Positions 23,835 through 33,486 of a stretch of 46,601 nucleotides of DNA are shown here, piece by piece (the stretch's first letter is position 1; every line of letters starts with the position of its first letter). Source of the stretch: Hyphomonas chukchiensis (GTDB lineage Bacteria; Pseudomonadota; Alphaproteobacteria; Caulobacterales; Hyphomonadaceae); contig NZ_AWFG01000021.1 in assembly GCF_000682695.1 (NCBI RefSeq), positions 1-46,601 of the forward strand, read 5' to 3'. The position numbers and the translations under genes were made by a program. The notes beneath the pieces are model-generated. The model was not told the origin of the DNA, ran no database searches, and saw only the letters and a list, made by a program, of their open reading frames with translations.

Positions 23835-25886
23835 ATGCCCGGACAAGACCCTGAATCTCAAGCAGACCTCCGCTCCGGAAGCCTTCCGATCGCTCCGCAG
23901 CAAGGAGACCTTCTCTGGTCGCCATCATCGGCACGTGTGGAACGGTCCAATCTGTTCCGATATAAGGCATGGCTGGAAAGCCGAAGGGGGCTTTGTTTTG
24001 AAAGCTATGAAGCTTTGTGGGACTGGTCCGTCACAGACGTTGATGCCTTCTGGGCGAGTATTTGGGATTATTTTGCGGTCGACGCGGTGCAAAAATATAA
24101 TACCATCTTGTCCGGTCCCGAAATGCCTGGCGCCATCTGGTTCGAAGGTGCGCGACTTAATTTCTGCCAGCATTTGCTTCGGCATGAATCCGTCAATCCT
24201 GATCGAGTGGTCATCCATGCCTTTTCCGAATCAGGCGTTCACCGGGAGGTGACGTGGACTCAGCTCGGCGAGTCTGTGAGACGTATGGCAACGGCTCTTC
24301 GAAACCTGGGCATCGTGCCAGGAGACCGGATCGTCTCCTATCTCCCCAACATTCCTGAAACAGCCATCGCTATGATGGCGGCAACTGCAATCGGGGCGGT
24401 CTGGGCATCGGCGGCACCTGAGTTCGGCTCAAAAACGGTCATCGACCGGTTCGCCCAGTTGGATCCGAAACTTATTTTCGTGACAGACGGCTACACATTT
24501 GCCGGCGCCGACAAGGACCGATCGGATCAAGTTGCACAAATCGTCGAAGGGCTGCCGAGCCTGGATCATGTTGTTCACGTCCCCTACAATCAGGAAGTCC
24601 GTCTGACCTTTTCAGGCGTAAGCGCACACACTTGGCGAGACCTGATAGACACGAATGCACCGACGAGAGAGCGTTTCGAATTCGAGCAAGTCGCGCACGA
24701 CCATCCGCTGTGGGTGCTTTTTTCGTCTGGAACAACCGGGTTGCCGAAGGCCATAATTCATAGCCATGCCGGCATGTTGCTTGAGCAATTACGCGCCCAG
24801 CATTTTTGCGCGGAATTGACCCCTGATTCGACCATATTCTTCTATACGACGACAAGCTGGATGGTCTGGAATTCACTTTATTCTGCGCTGGTTACCGGCG
24901 CATCGGTCGTCATCTATGATGGCAATCCGCTTTATCCTGATAGCTCGAAATTGTGGCGCATTACTGAAGCCTCTCGCGCAACTGTTCTCGGCCTCAGCCC
25001 GAGCCTTGTCGTCAAGATGGACCAGGACGGCGTCCAGCCTGGCCGCGACTTTGACGTATCTGCACTGGAAATGGTGATATTGGGAGGGGCACCCTCCACA
25101 CCGCAAACATTTGCCTGGTTCTACAATCACGTGAAGCCGGATCTCTGGGTGACTTCTCAATCGGGTGGGACCGAGATATGTAGCGCCATTACCGGTGCCG
25201 TATCATTGTTACCAGTACATGCGGGAGAAATGCAGGGACGTGTGCTCGGTATTCACGTGGAAGCATGGAACGAACGCGGCGAGAGTGTGCGAAATGAAGT
25301 TGCGGAACTTGTGATCTGCGCGCCGTTTCCGTCCATGCCACTCGGATTCTGGAACGATCCGGGAGACCAGCGATACTTTGAAAGCTATTTTGAAGATTTC
25401 CCCAACGCGTGGCGCCAGGGAGATCTCTTCATGATCAATGATCGAGGAGGCTGTTACATTTTCGGGCGCTCAGATGCGACGCTCAACCGTCACGGCATTC
25501 GTATCGGCACTTCGGAAATCTACCGCACACTGGAACAGATGCCCGAAATCGACGATGCAATGGTGGTCGCGCCCACACTTCAAGATGGCCCTCAGATGCT
25601 CCTCTTCGTGACCCTTCGAGCCAATGCCGCGCTGACTTCGGCGATGGACGAGATGATTTGTCGGCGGCTAAGGGAGGACAATAGTCCTCGGCATGTTCCT
25701 GACCGCATTATCAAGGTACCTTCAATACCGTACACAATCACCGGAAAGCGCCTTGAAGTGCCTGTCAGACGAATTCTTGAAGGCACGCCGGTCGACCAAG
25801 TGGCAAATCCCGATCTGATGCGGGATCCAGGCACATTGAACTGGTATCTCGAATATGCCGACCACATGAGACTTGGTATCCGGTGA
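23835..25886 (+). CDS. Acetoacetyl-CoA synthetase-like acyl-CoA ligase (683 aa)
   Basis: Length and N-terminal GDLLWSPSSARVERSNLFRY fit the AACS subgroup of AMP-forming ligases. SSGTTGLPKAIIHSHAG (P-loop), FYTTTSWMVWN and FGRSDATLNRHGIRIGTSEI are diagnostic, and the C-terminal Lys in PYTITGKRLEVPVRRIL completes the active site. It would activate acetoacetate or another 3-keto/short acid at the end of the pathway. ATG 23835 has GAGGGAGAAG just upstream; the 38 upstream open codons are not family-like. Single plus gene, convergent with the following minus operon. Confidence 0.94.
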   Translation: MPGQDPESQADLRSGSLPIAPQQGDLLWSPSSARVERSNLFRYKAWLESRRGLCFESYEALWDWSVTDVDAFWASIWDYFAVDAVQKYNTILSGPEMPGAIWFEGARLNFCQHLLRHESVNPDRVVIHAFSESGVHREVTWTQLGESVRRMATALRNLGIVPGDRIVSYLPNIPETAIAMMAATAIGAVWASAAPEFGSKTVIDRFAQLDPKLIFVTDGYTFAGADKDRSDQVAQIVEGLPSLDHVVHVPYNQEVRLTFSGVSAHTWRDLIDTNAPTRERFEFEQVAHDHPLWVLFSSGTTGLPKAIIHSHAGMLLEQLRAQHFCAELTPDSTIFFYTTTSWMVWNSLYSALVTGASVVIYDGNPLYPDSSKLWRITEASRATVLGLSPSLVVKMDQDGVQPGRDFDVSALEMVILGGAPSTPQTFAWFYNHVKPDLWVTSQSGGTEICSAITGAVSLLPVHAGEMQGRVLGIHVEAWNERGESVRNEVAELVICAPFPSMPLGFWNDPGDQRYFESYFEDFPNAWRQGDLFMINDRGGCYIFGRSDATLNRHGIRIGTSEIYRTLEQMPEIDDAMVVAPTLQDGPQMLLFVTLRANAALTSAMDEMICRRLREDNSPRHVPDRIIKVPSIPYTITGKRLEVPVRRILEGTPVDQVANPDLMRDPGTLNWYLEYADHMRLGIR

Positions 25887-25991
25887 CCAGGATGCAGCAA
25901 CGTCAAACCCACGGGGCCCTACCTGTGACACGCACCATTCAAGGAAAGAGCCGATCGCTCCAGGCGCCGAACCCAGAAAGCTTCGGCATCT

Positions 25992-26792
25992 CTATTTTCC
26001 GACGAAATTCGGTGGCCGCCCTTCGGCAAAAGCCATGAGACTGTCTTTGACGTCCAATGTTGCACCTGCGATCAGTTGATTCTGACTTTCCACCTTGAGC
26101 ATGTCGTCAAATCCAAGTGTGAGCGCGCTAGCCACCTGACTCCGAATAAGGCTGAGCGCGACCGTCGGCCCGCTCGCCAAACGGTTTACTAAATCCTGCG
26201 CTGTCGAAGCAAAACGCTCATCGTCGACTACTCGCGTGATCAACCCGGCCAAGCAAGCGTCTTCCGCCGACATTCTTTCGCCCAGTAATAACAAGTCCAA
26301 TGCCCTGGTTCGGCCGACACTTCTGGCAATCAGCCACGTCGTTCCCGTGTCGGGCACAAGGCCAAGTCTGACAAAGGGGCACTGCAAGTAGGATGACCGC
26401 CGAGCGATGATTACATCGGCGGACAAGGCAATGGCGCACCCTCCCCCTATTGCCGCGCCATTGATGGCCGACACGATTGGAATGGGAAGCTCGGCAAGTT
26501 TCCTCGCAAATGGAGCAAAGTATTCGTCCAGAATATTGTCGTTGTCGCCTCGCGCGTGACGTTCGCCAGCGTCCACCAGATCAAGACCGGCGCTGAAGGC
26601 CCGGCCAGCGCCCGTCAATAGTAAGGCGCGCGCACCGTTCGCCAATGCCGTATCGATCGCGTCGGAAGACTCCATCAGCACGTCGACACTGATCGCATTC
26701 AGACGCTCAGGTCGATTGAACGTGATCTGGGCCAGTCCTTCTGTCTGGGAGAACAAAATCGTTGAATATGTCTTCGTCACGGATACACTCAT
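25992..26792 (-). CDS. Crotonase-family isomerase, PaaG-like (266 aa)
   Basis: A crotonase fold with oxyanion segment FSAGLDL (66-72) and NGAAIGGGCAIAL (111-123). The two hydratase glutamates are missing: the first position is Phe140 and the second Asp166. Asp148 in LGLVPDTGTTW matches the catalytic Asp of PaaG, the ring-1,2-epoxyphenylacetyl-CoA isomerase, so isomerisation of a double bond or epoxide is more likely than hydration. It is the last gene of a six-gene minus operon, 131 bases after the APH-fold kinase. The substrate remains inference. Confidence 0.92.
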   Translation of the reverse strand: MSVSVTKTYSTILFSQTEGLAQITFNRPERLNAISVDVLMESSDAIDTALANGARALLLTGAGRAFSAGLDLVDAGERHARGDNDNILDEYFAPFARKLAELPIPIVSAINGAAIGGGCAIALSADVIIARRSSYLQCPFVRLGLVPDTGTTWLIARSVGRTRALDLLLLGERMSAEDACLAGLITRVVDDERFASTAQDLVNRLASGPTVALSLIRSQVASALTLGFDDMLKVESQNQLIAGATLDVKDSLMAFAEGRPPNFVGK

Positions 26793-26923
26793 TCTCTCCT
26801 GATATCGTTATCCCGATTGGTTTTTCACTCGTCGTCGCGATTCTTGCACACAGAGCAGCTGGAGCTATGCTTCAAACTCTGGCGATGGCAAATATATAGC
26901 CTTGGCGGTCAGCACGTGGCGGA

Positions 26924-28000
26924 TCAGTTCTTCATTCCGAGCGCATCGAGCACATCGTGGTCAAGCGCTGCGTGAAAAACACGCTCGGCGGAGCGTTCAA
27001 CGATATCAGGCGCCCCCATGTCGCGAGGCACTGCGCCATATGAAGCCAGCGCATGCGCCATGTTCTGGCGATACGACAACCAGGCATCGTCAAATTTCGG
27101 AGCGTCGCCACGATGGGCCCCCAAGGCACCAAGATAGTGCTTGATAAGATCTCGTTCGTGCTTGCGGCGTTGTTCGACATTCAGCGCCGTGACAATTATC
27201 CAGGACATGTCATGCGCATAGTTTCCCGCAAAACATAACTGCCAGTCAAGAAAACCAGGTCTGCCATCCGCTTCGTAGAAGATGTTGCCGCCATGCAGGT
27301 CGCCATGAAGAAATGTGCGGGGACGACTGTCCATCATGTCCCACAGAGTTTCCAGGGATCGCTTCGCGGTTGCAGAATCCACCAGGGCGCGCTCCAGCAA
27401 TTCGCCATGTTTGCAGGCCACAAGTTCATCCCAGTGAGACGGACGGTAAAGATATTTCAAAAATATTCGTTGGGGTTCACGCCAGCTCTCATACTGGTTC
27501 AGCCGCGGATCGCCCCACCATTGCGCATGCAATTTCGCGATGTTCTCAAGCACCGCAGCAACATCATCTTCTGAAACATGCGCGAGACTCGAAGCAAAAC
27601 GCACATCTCCCGGTCTGAGCCGCAAATCTTCCAGTACAACTATGCCTTGGGGCGCGTCATTGATGGCCGCATAATACGCACCCGGAATGTTCAAATCGAT
27701 GTCCGGGGCAACCTCGTTGTAGAACAACGCTTCCTGTTGCAGCGCTTGATAGACTCGTTTGCGCCACTTGTCGTCAAACCCGCCTTTTACATAAACTGAT
27801 TCAGGCAGATCATGCCCGGCACGGTCCGAATAGGTCAGCACGAAACACGCTGACATTGAAGTGCCTCTATGGCCGCCGGTACGGCGGCATGCCTCGACTT
27901 TAACGCCGGGGAATCTGTTTTGAAGGACGTGGGTCAGCCAACGGGCGTCTACGTCTTCAAGATACAAGGGAAGATCGGAACCGGTACTTGATGTGGTCAT
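26924..28000 (-). CDS. APH-fold phosphotransferase (acyl-CoA kinase-like), copy 2 (358 aa)
   Basis: Kinase motifs HGDLHGGN (catalytic Asp234, Asn239) and FLDWQ (Asp252) are intact, and VYVKGGFDD marks the N-lobe. By eye it aligns end to end with the kinase at 9154-10224, including RPSHW and the ending DALG, so the two are paralogues that have diverged considerably. It lies in an operon with enoyl-CoA hydratase, SDR and PaaG-like genes. That supports a role in acyl-CoA metabolism, such as phosphorylation of 4-hydroxyacyl-CoA as in LvaA and ACAD10/11 (inference). Confidence 0.9.
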   Translation of the reverse strand: MTTSSTGSDLPLYLEDVDARWLTHVLQNRFPGVKVEACRRTGGHRGTSMSACFVLTYSDRAGHDLPESVYVKGGFDDKWRKRVYQALQQEALFYNEVAPDIDLNIPGAYYAAINDAPQGIVVLEDLRLRPGDVRFASSLAHVSEDDVAAVLENIAKLHAQWWGDPRLNQYESWREPQRIFLKYLYRPSHWDELVACKHGELLERALVDSATAKRSLETLWDMMDSRPRTFLHGDLHGGNIFYEADGRPGFLDWQLCFAGNYAHDMSWIIVTALNVEQRRKHERDLIKHYLGALGAHRGDAPKFDDAWLSYRQNMAHALASYGAVPRDMGAPDIVERSAERVFHAALDHDVLDALGMKN

Positions 28001-28078
28001 GACAGATCCAGTATCGCGTGGCGCGATAGAAAGTGGATGAAAAGCCAGAACGGCTACGATGCGAGGCCTGATTCCCGC

Positions 28079-28921
28079 CTAAACCTTGTCAGCCTCTCCA
28101 GTGCTGCTCATTCGCATTCCCGCCGTGATTGAGGCACCTGAATGTGGAAACAGGCCCGGGCCCCACGCAAGCAATCCTCCATCCACAAGTAACGTCGTGC
28201 CGGTCACAAAGCGGGCTTCATCGCTTCCAAGATAAACGGCCGCATAGGCGATATCGTCCGACTTTCCTGTATCCGGCCAGGGCTGCTTCCCCTTCATAAA
28301 GACTTTCATCTCATCTTCAGTCTTCGCCGGAACCAGTGGCGTGTGAATTCCCCCTGGGGCTATGGCATTGACGCGGATGCGGTCGTCAGCGAGCTGAACA
28401 GCCGCGTTTTTCGTCAAGTTAATGACACCGGCTTTTGCTGCAGAATAAGCAGCCGGCCCGCTCCCTCCGCCAAGTCCAGCTGTCGAAGACGTATTGATGA
28501 TCGCGCCGCCACCCGTGTTCTTCATCGCTCGGGCACCATGCTTGATCCCGTAGAAAACCGCGCGCATCATTATGTCGAAAGTTTTGTCCCAGTCTTCCGA
28601 ACGAGTCTCCACTATTGGACTCATCGCACCGCCGACCCCGGCATTGTTGAATACGATATCAAGCCGCCCAAAATCATCGAGTGCAAGGGCGATCATCGCC
28701 TCGATCTGCGCTTCGTCGCAAACGTCTGTTCTGATGAAACGCGCACGCTTTTCAAAGCCTGCCTGCTTAGCCATGTCGAGTGTCGCTTGCCCCGATGCCG
28801 CGTTCAAATCTGCGATGATCACAGATGCGCCTTCGCGCAGGTACATCAGAGCAGAGGCTTGCCCCATTCCGCTCGCGCCGCCAGTAATTACCGCGACTTT
28901 TCCTTCCAGTCTTCCGCTCAT
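28079..28921 (-). CDS. Short-chain dehydrogenase/reductase (280 aa)
   Basis: Classical SDR: NAD-binding TGGASGMG (14-21), an acidic residue at the end of strand 2 (IIADLN) favouring NAD, NNAGVGG, and the catalytic Ser-Tyr-Lys set in NTSSTAGLGG... AAYSAAKAGV. The C-terminal loop is longer than usual (VPAKTEDEMKVFMKGKQPW). It would interconvert a hydroxyl and a keto group, on a ring or at C-3 of an acyl-CoA. It lies 65 bases after the enoyl-CoA hydratase gene and 78 before the APH-fold kinase in one minus operon. Confidence 0.94.
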   Translation of the reverse strand: MSGRLEGKVAVITGGASGMGQASALMYLREGASVIIADLNAASGQATLDMAKQAGFEKRARFIRTDVCDEAQIEAMIALALDDFGRLDIVFNNAGVGGAMSPIVETRSEDWDKTFDIMMRAVFYGIKHGARAMKNTGGGAIINTSSTAGLGGGSGPAAYSAAKAGVINLTKNAAVQLADDRIRVNAIAPGGIHTPLVPAKTEDEMKVFMKGKQPWPDTGKSDDIAYAAVYLGSDEARFVTGTTLLVDGGLLAWGPGLFPHSGASITAGMRMSSTGEADKV

Positions 28922-28986
28922 AGATATTCTCCACGCCTATTCAGTTGTCTCACGGATCCGTTCATGCCGAACCGCCCCTAAATGAT

Positions 28987-29775
28987 TCAAAACTCAATGA
29001 CATCGGTGTCGCGCGCCTCCGCATACCGACGGGATAGTTTGTCGCGCAACGCCAACGATGCCGGATCAGCCGTACGGGGAATTACCAATTCGCGTTCTAG
29101 ATCGAGCCCGCGCTCAAACGCCAACCGCTGACCATCCACGACCGCCCGCTTGTTTGCCGCCAATGCCGGACCGTAGTGAACCGATATTCGCCGGGCCCAA
29201 TCAAGCGCGTGATCCAGAAATCCGTCCTCGGGCAAGATTGCGTTGATAAGGCCAATCTCTACGGCTTCCTCAGCGCCAACCTTTCGGCCGCTCAGGATGA
29301 GCTCAAGCGCGCGCCCTTGTCCGATCAAGCGCGGCAGGCGTTGCGTCCCCCCTGCTCCCGGCACCATTCCAACAGCAATTTCGGGAAGTCCAAAGCTGGC
29401 ATCGGGTGTTGCCACACGCAGTGTGCAGGCTAGCGCGAGTTCAGTTCCACCGCCCCATGCTTGACCGTTGATCGCGGCAATGACGGGCTGCGGCATAGCT
29501 TCTATGAGACTGGGTGTTGTGCGCCACGCCGTGCGTTCACCTTCAACCGGCTCGCCCCGGGCAACCCGCGACAAGTCGTCCAAGTCGGCATGAGCCACAA
29601 AATATCCAGGCACACTACTCGTCAGAAGAATAACAGAGACGTCGTCGCGATTACGCAGGCTCTCCAGGATGCTGGAAAGTTCTCCCAACGCCGCGAAACT
29701 CATGAAATTTCGTGGAGGCCTGTCGAAGGTGATGACCGCGATATTTGCGACATGATCAGTAGTCCAATTACTCAT
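28987..29775 (-). CDS. Enoyl-CoA hydratase with both catalytic glutamates (262 aa)
   Basis: Glu132 in FGLPEIAVG and Glu158 in GRALELILSG correspond to Glu144 and Glu164 of mitochondrial enoyl-CoA hydratase. GQAWGGGTELAL and VPGAGGTQRL are the usual oxyanion and core motifs. This is therefore the best candidate in the window for a true syn-hydratase giving (S)-3-hydroxyacyl-CoA. It sits directly upstream of the SDR gene (65 bases), which fits consecutive beta-oxidation steps. Confidence 0.94.
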   Translation of the reverse strand: MSNWTTDHVANIAVITFDRPPRNFMSFAALGELSSILESLRNRDDVSVILLTSSVPGYFVAHADLDDLSRVARGEPVEGERTAWRTTPSLIEAMPQPVIAAINGQAWGGGTELALACTLRVATPDASFGLPEIAVGMVPGAGGTQRLPRLIGQGRALELILSGRKVGAEEAVEIGLINAILPEDGFLDHALDWARRISVHYGPALAANKRAVVDGQRLAFERGLDLERELVIPRTADPASLALRDKLSRRYAEARDTDVIEF

Positions 29776-29826
29776 ACTTGCACTCTTTTCTGCATATCGC
29801 CGAATGCTGGGTCGCGATTGCGGAAA

Positions 29827-30822
29827 TCACGACTTCACCCTCACTACGGTTTTGCCAGCGGAAGGCGCATTCAGACTTTCAATCGCGCTCATCGCATCTT
29901 CAAATTCAAAGACCTTGCCTAATGGTGTCCGGACCGCACCTGAAGCACCCAACTTCGCCAGTTCGGTATAAGCCACTGCTTCTTCATCAGATGAGAAGCC
30001 GCCCGAAAACACGCCAATAGCGGAATAATTGCGCAAGACCATGTCCTGGGTGTTGAGATCGAGCCAGCTCCCGCTCGCGAATCCAATCAGCGCAATGCGA
30101 CCGTTCCGCCCAATGGCCTTCACAGCATTCGCAGCAGCTTCCCCGCCAACAGGGTCAAAGATCACATCAACGCCTGCACCTTTGGTGATCTCGATGACTT
30201 TGTCCTGCCAGGCGGGTGTCCGGTAACTGAGCGCGAAGTCCGCGCCTTGTTCCCGACAAAATGAGAGTTTCTCATCTGATCCGGCAATGGCGATGACAGT
30301 GGCGCCGCGGGCCTTTGCGAGTTGAATGGCGGCAGCTCCAGAGCTTCCCGCGCCTCCAAGCACAAGAACTGTACTTCCCGAAATGACCGGCACTCGCTCA
30401 ACGAGGGCCGCATGGGCAGTACGAAAGCAAATCGTAAATCCCGCCGCAGCCTCAGCAGACATATTGTCCGGGACATGCAAGCACTTTTTCTCCTGGACAA
30501 ATGCGTAGTCTGCCAGTCCCCCGCGCCACCAACCATCCCCATAGATTGTAAGACCCATGACCCTGTCGCCGACGGCAAACCCTGAACCCTCTGGCACAGA
30601 GATGACTCGGCCGGACACTTCCTGCCCTGGATTCACCGGCGGAGCTGTTACGATCGGATAGACGCCTCGAGTCATAAAGAGGTCCGGCAATCCGACACCA
30701 CACGCCTCGACTTCGACCAAAATCGTTCCTGGCGCAGGATCGCCCCAGGATGCTTCATCAATTTCCAGAACGTCAGCGGGCTCACCGAATGTCTGCGCCG
30801 TCCATGCTCGGCCACGCCTCAT
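29827..30822 (-). CDS. Quinone-oxidoreductase-like MDR, zinc-free (331 aa)
   Basis: The N-terminal GroES-like domain is followed by the NADPH-binding motif VLVLGGAGSSGAAAIQLAKA. The zinc-ligand cysteines and the GHE motif of alcohol dehydrogenases are absent (NPGQEVSGRV instead), so it belongs to the NADPH:quinone/enoyl reductase branch and could reduce an enone or enoyl-CoA. I prefer ATG 30822, with a G-rich ribosome-binding site about 10 bases upstream; a GTG two codons earlier is possible. Second gene of the minus operon. Confidence 0.92.
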   Translation of the reverse strand: MRRGRAWTAQTFGEPADVLEIDEASWGDPAPGTILVEVEACGVGLPDLFMTRGVYPIVTAPPVNPGQEVSGRVISVPEGSGFAVGDRVMGLTIYGDGWWRGGLADYAFVQEKKCLHVPDNMSAEAAAGFTICFRTAHAALVERVPVISGSTVLVLGGAGSSGAAAIQLAKARGATVIAIAGSDEKLSFCREQGADFALSYRTPAWQDKVIEITKGAGVDVIFDPVGGEAAANAVKAIGRNGRIALIGFASGSWLDLNTQDMVLRNYSAIGVFSGGFSSDEEAVAYTELAKLGASGAVRTPLGKVFEFEDAMSAIESLNAPSAGKTVVRVKS

Positions 30823-30839
30823 GATCACCCGCCCCCCAT

Positions 30840-30855
30840 TTATACAATTGTTTTA
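30840..30855. promoter_or_regulatory. Copy of the recurrent 16-bp operator-like motif
   Basis: TTATAC-aatt-GTTTTA, 17 bases before the MDR start. It shares the 12-mer ACAATTGTTTTA with the copy at 31744-31759. Confidence 0.55.
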
Positions 30856-30911
30856 CATTATCAAAATCGAAATGCAATGTCGCAGATCCAATTCCTGCCA
30901 TCGCTGCGCGA

Positions 30912-31556
30912 CTATTTTCGAGATTGTCGCATCGGTCCCGCTTCTATAATCGCGAGGGACCGGTAGGATTCACGCGCCGAGCAACTGCGCCAGTAATCCG
31001 AGACGACGTCCGGAATTTGGTCACCAAATCCCATCATCTCGAACAGGAAGAGGCTGTAGCAAACGGAGATATCGGCCGTCGTGAAACGGTCACACGCCAA
31101 ATATGTTCGCCCCTCCAGACGCGCTTCGATTACCGCCACGGCATCCTGGAATGCGTCCAGATAGTAACGAACGATCTCGGGATACTTGGAGCAGCCCGGG
31201 ACATGCCGCTCATACCAATCACCATAATGAAACGCGACACTCAGCGGATAGGTCATCGAAGCTTCGCCGAACACATTCCAATTGAGCCATTGCCCGTAAT
31301 CGTTGTCGTCCGGACGGCACGCGAGCGGAGAGGCCGCCCTGGATGCGAGGTATTGGCAAATGGCAACAGACTCATTCATTCTCAGAGCTCCATCAACCAG
31401 ATAGGGGACGGTCCCATGCGGATTTTCCTGGATGAAATCAGGCTCCATGCGAGGCGGGTAACTCAGGAGAACAAGATCGTACCCAAGATGCAGTTCTTCC
31501 AATGTCCATAAGACGCGGAGTGATCGAGCACGAGGTGCATGATACAATTTTATCAT
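30912..31556 (-). CDS. Glutathione S-transferase (214 aa)
   Basis: A thioredoxin-like N-domain (MIKLYHAPRARSLRVLW) has the cis-Pro turn GTVPYL and the glutathione-binding NES motif (MNESVAICQYLA). A helical C-domain follows. In ring-cleavage pathways such enzymes isomerise or de-couple reactive intermediates, including maleylpyruvate-like compounds. An FAH-family hydrolase gene lies about 1 kb away on the other strand. It is first in the six-gene minus operon. Confidence 0.93.
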   Translation of the reverse strand: MIKLYHAPRARSLRVLWTLEELHLGYDLVLLSYPPRMEPDFIQENPHGTVPYLVDGALRMNESVAICQYLASRAASPLACRPDDNDYGQWLNWNVFGEASMTYPLSVAFHYGDWYERHVPGCSKYPEIVRYYLDAFQDAVAVIEARLEGRTYLACDRFTTADISVCYSLFLFEMMGFGDQIPDVVSDYWRSCSARESYRSLAIIEAGPMRQSRK

Positions 31557-31743
31557 TTCGTCCTCACGTAAAGTTTCAGCTCACATCCGGGGCTGGCCCT
31601 AATGTGAAATGGGCGCCGAGCCCGGCGTCCTGACTCATGTGCCCGCCTCTGGCTCGCAGGTCGCTTGACAACCCGTCACTCTGATTACCCACCCGCTCAT
31701 CGCTCCAATTGAGGCGTGCGAAATAGTTGCACTAAACAAAATT

Positions 31744-31759
31744 ATAGACAATTGTTTTA
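31744..31759. promoter_or_regulatory. Copy of the recurrent 16-bp operator-like motif
   Basis: ATAGAC-aatt-GTTTTA between the divergent GST (-) and crotonase (+) genes, 61 bases before the latter. It would be well placed to control both large operons. Confidence 0.55.
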
Positions 31760-31820
31760 GATGAAGCGAGTGTGCCATTTGCGCCTCGTTGAATGTATTT
31801 GCGAAAGGGAGTGACGGGCT

Positions 31821-32588
31821 GTGGGACATTTTATCAAGACCGAAACCAGGGATCGTATTCTTCTGGTTACGCTTGATCGACCCGCGGTGCACAATAGCCT
31901 CCATGCGCCGGCATGTCATGAACTTGCGGCGGTGTGGGACGCGTTTTTGGCAGATGATGGGCTTTGGTTGGCGATTGTTACCGGCTCAGGTGAAAAGGCG
32001 TTCTGCGCAGGACACGATCTTGTTGACGACTTCTTTGATCCAATGCCGGCGTCGGGTTGGGCTGGCCTGTCGCATAGGTCCGATTTCACGAAACCACTCA
32101 TCGCCGCAGTCAATGGTCTGGCGCTGGGCGGAGGATGGGAAATCGCGCTAAATGCAGATATTGTTATTTCTGATCCGCGAGCAAAGTTCGGGTTGCCGGA
32201 GCCAAGAGTTGGATTTGCAGCTCTCGGTGGCGGCGCCCGCATGCTGCCAAAACGAATGCCCTACCATCTTGCAATGGGGCTCATGATGACGGGCGATACG
32301 ATATCTGCCTCTGACGGGATGAAATGGGGACTTGTCAACGCGGTTTCGGCCGAAGGTGGCGTCATGGACACCGCGCTTGAATGGGCCAGTCGCGTACTGG
32401 ATTGCGCACCCTTGGCCGTGCGCGCGACCAAACAGATCGCCCGCTTGTCGATGGAGTCTGAAATATCGCGCGATTCAATTCAATCGCTTGAGCAACAACT
32501 AGCCGACGTTTTAGCTGGTTCTGAGGATACGGCAGAAGGACTTTCCGCATTCTCAGAAAAACGCCTCCCTGCATGGACAGGGCGTTAG
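31821..32588 (+). CDS. Crotonase-family enoyl-CoA hydratase/dehydratase (255 aa)
   Basis: The fold motifs FCAGHDL (61-67) and GLALGGGWEIAL (99-110) are present. Glu127 in FGLPEPRVG matches the first catalytic glutamate, but the second position is Gly153 (HLAMGLMMTG). This is like CaiD-type dehydratases and other one-glutamate members. The start is GTG with GGGAG about 9 bases upstream; no ATG fits the conserved N-terminus. First gene of a tightly packed plus operon ending at 35989. Confidence 0.92.
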   Translation: MGHFIKTETRDRILLVTLDRPAVHNSLHAPACHELAAVWDAFLADDGLWLAIVTGSGEKAFCAGHDLVDDFFDPMPASGWAGLSHRSDFTKPLIAAVNGLALGGGWEIALNADIVISDPRAKFGLPEPRVGFAALGGGARMLPKRMPYHLAMGLMMTGDTISASDGMKWGLVNAVSAEGGVMDTALEWASRVLDCAPLAVRATKQIARLSMESEISRDSIQSLEQQLADVLAGSEDTAEGLSAFSEKRLPAWTGR

Positions 32589-32613
32589 GCTTAAACTGAC
32601 AAGGGGAAGTGCG

Positions 32614-33486
32614 ATGAAAATCGGACGTGTTCTGATCGAAGGCGAAATGCAAATTGCCATTGAATGGCAGGGCGATGCCATACCACTGTCTTCTATCTTG
32701 CCGGATCTCGGCTCAGATATGATTTCACTCATCCAGAATTGGGACAAACACAGAGTTGAAATTGGACAGCTGCTAGCGGCCCCTCCGGCGGAATCGATGA
32801 TCCGCTCGCCGACTTGGAAAAGACCAATATCCAGGCCGGGTAAGATGATGGCGATTGGTTTGAATTACGCCGATCATATTGCAGAATCAGGAATGCAAAC
32901 ACCCGAACGCCAACTTTGGTTCTGCAAACTTGGCACATCAGCAAATGATCCTTTTGCCGACATTCCGCTTCCTGTCGTCAGCGATCAGGTCGACTATGAA
33001 GCAGAACTCGTCGCCGTTATAGGCAAAACGTGCCGCCATATTTCAGCAGAAAATGCCAGACAATACGTGTTTGGGTATTGCGTCGGGAATGACGTGTCGG
33101 TTCGCGACTGGCAGCTGGCCTCCCCGCAATGGATTCTTGGAAAATCGTTCGACGGCCATGCACCGTTCGGCCCCTACATCACACTCGACAGCGCAATCCA
33201 GGATCCACACCGGCTCGATATTCGCGCGTGTGTGAATGGTGACCTGCGTCAGGCTTCCAATACAAGGCATCTCGTTTTCTCTCTCTGGGATCAGATTGCC
33301 CACCTTTCTCAAGCGGTCACGCTTGAGCCGGGGGACCTGATTTTCACAGGGACGCCCGGCGGTGTGGGTGTCGCAATGACGCCACCCTCATTCCTTAAAC
33401 CAGGTGACCGCGTCAAATGCGAAATTGAAGGTCTCGGGTATATCGACAACCAATTTCGGCCGGAATCTGTGTCTCATGGATCTTGA
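32614..33486 (+). CDS. Fumarylacetoacetate hydrolase-family protein (290 aa)
   Basis: The C-terminal FAH domain has [35 protein letters not shown] and GTPGGVGVA, which supply the metal site and substrate loop. The family cleaves C-C bonds of acylpyruvates, or hydrates or decarboxylates oxo-dienoates below extradiol cleavage. It is therefore a candidate for a late ring-degradation step here. It starts 25 bases after the crotonase gene with a GGGGAAG ribosome-binding site. Its end overlaps the start of the SDR gene by 11 bases. Confidence 0.94.
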   Translation: MKIGRVLIEGEMQIAIEWQGDAIPLSSILPDLGSDMISLIQNWDKHRVEIGQLLAAPPAESMIRSPTWKRPISRPGKMMAIGLNYADHIAESGMQTPERQLWFCKLGTSANDPFADIPLPVVSDQVDYEAELVAVIGKTCRHISAENARQYVFGYCVGNDVSVRDWQLASPQWILGKSFDGHAPFGPYITLDSAIQDPHRLDIRACVNGDLRQASNTRHLVFSLWDQIAHLSQAVTLEPGDLIFTGTPGGVGVAMTPPSFLKPGDRVKCEIEGLGYIDNQFRPESVSHGS

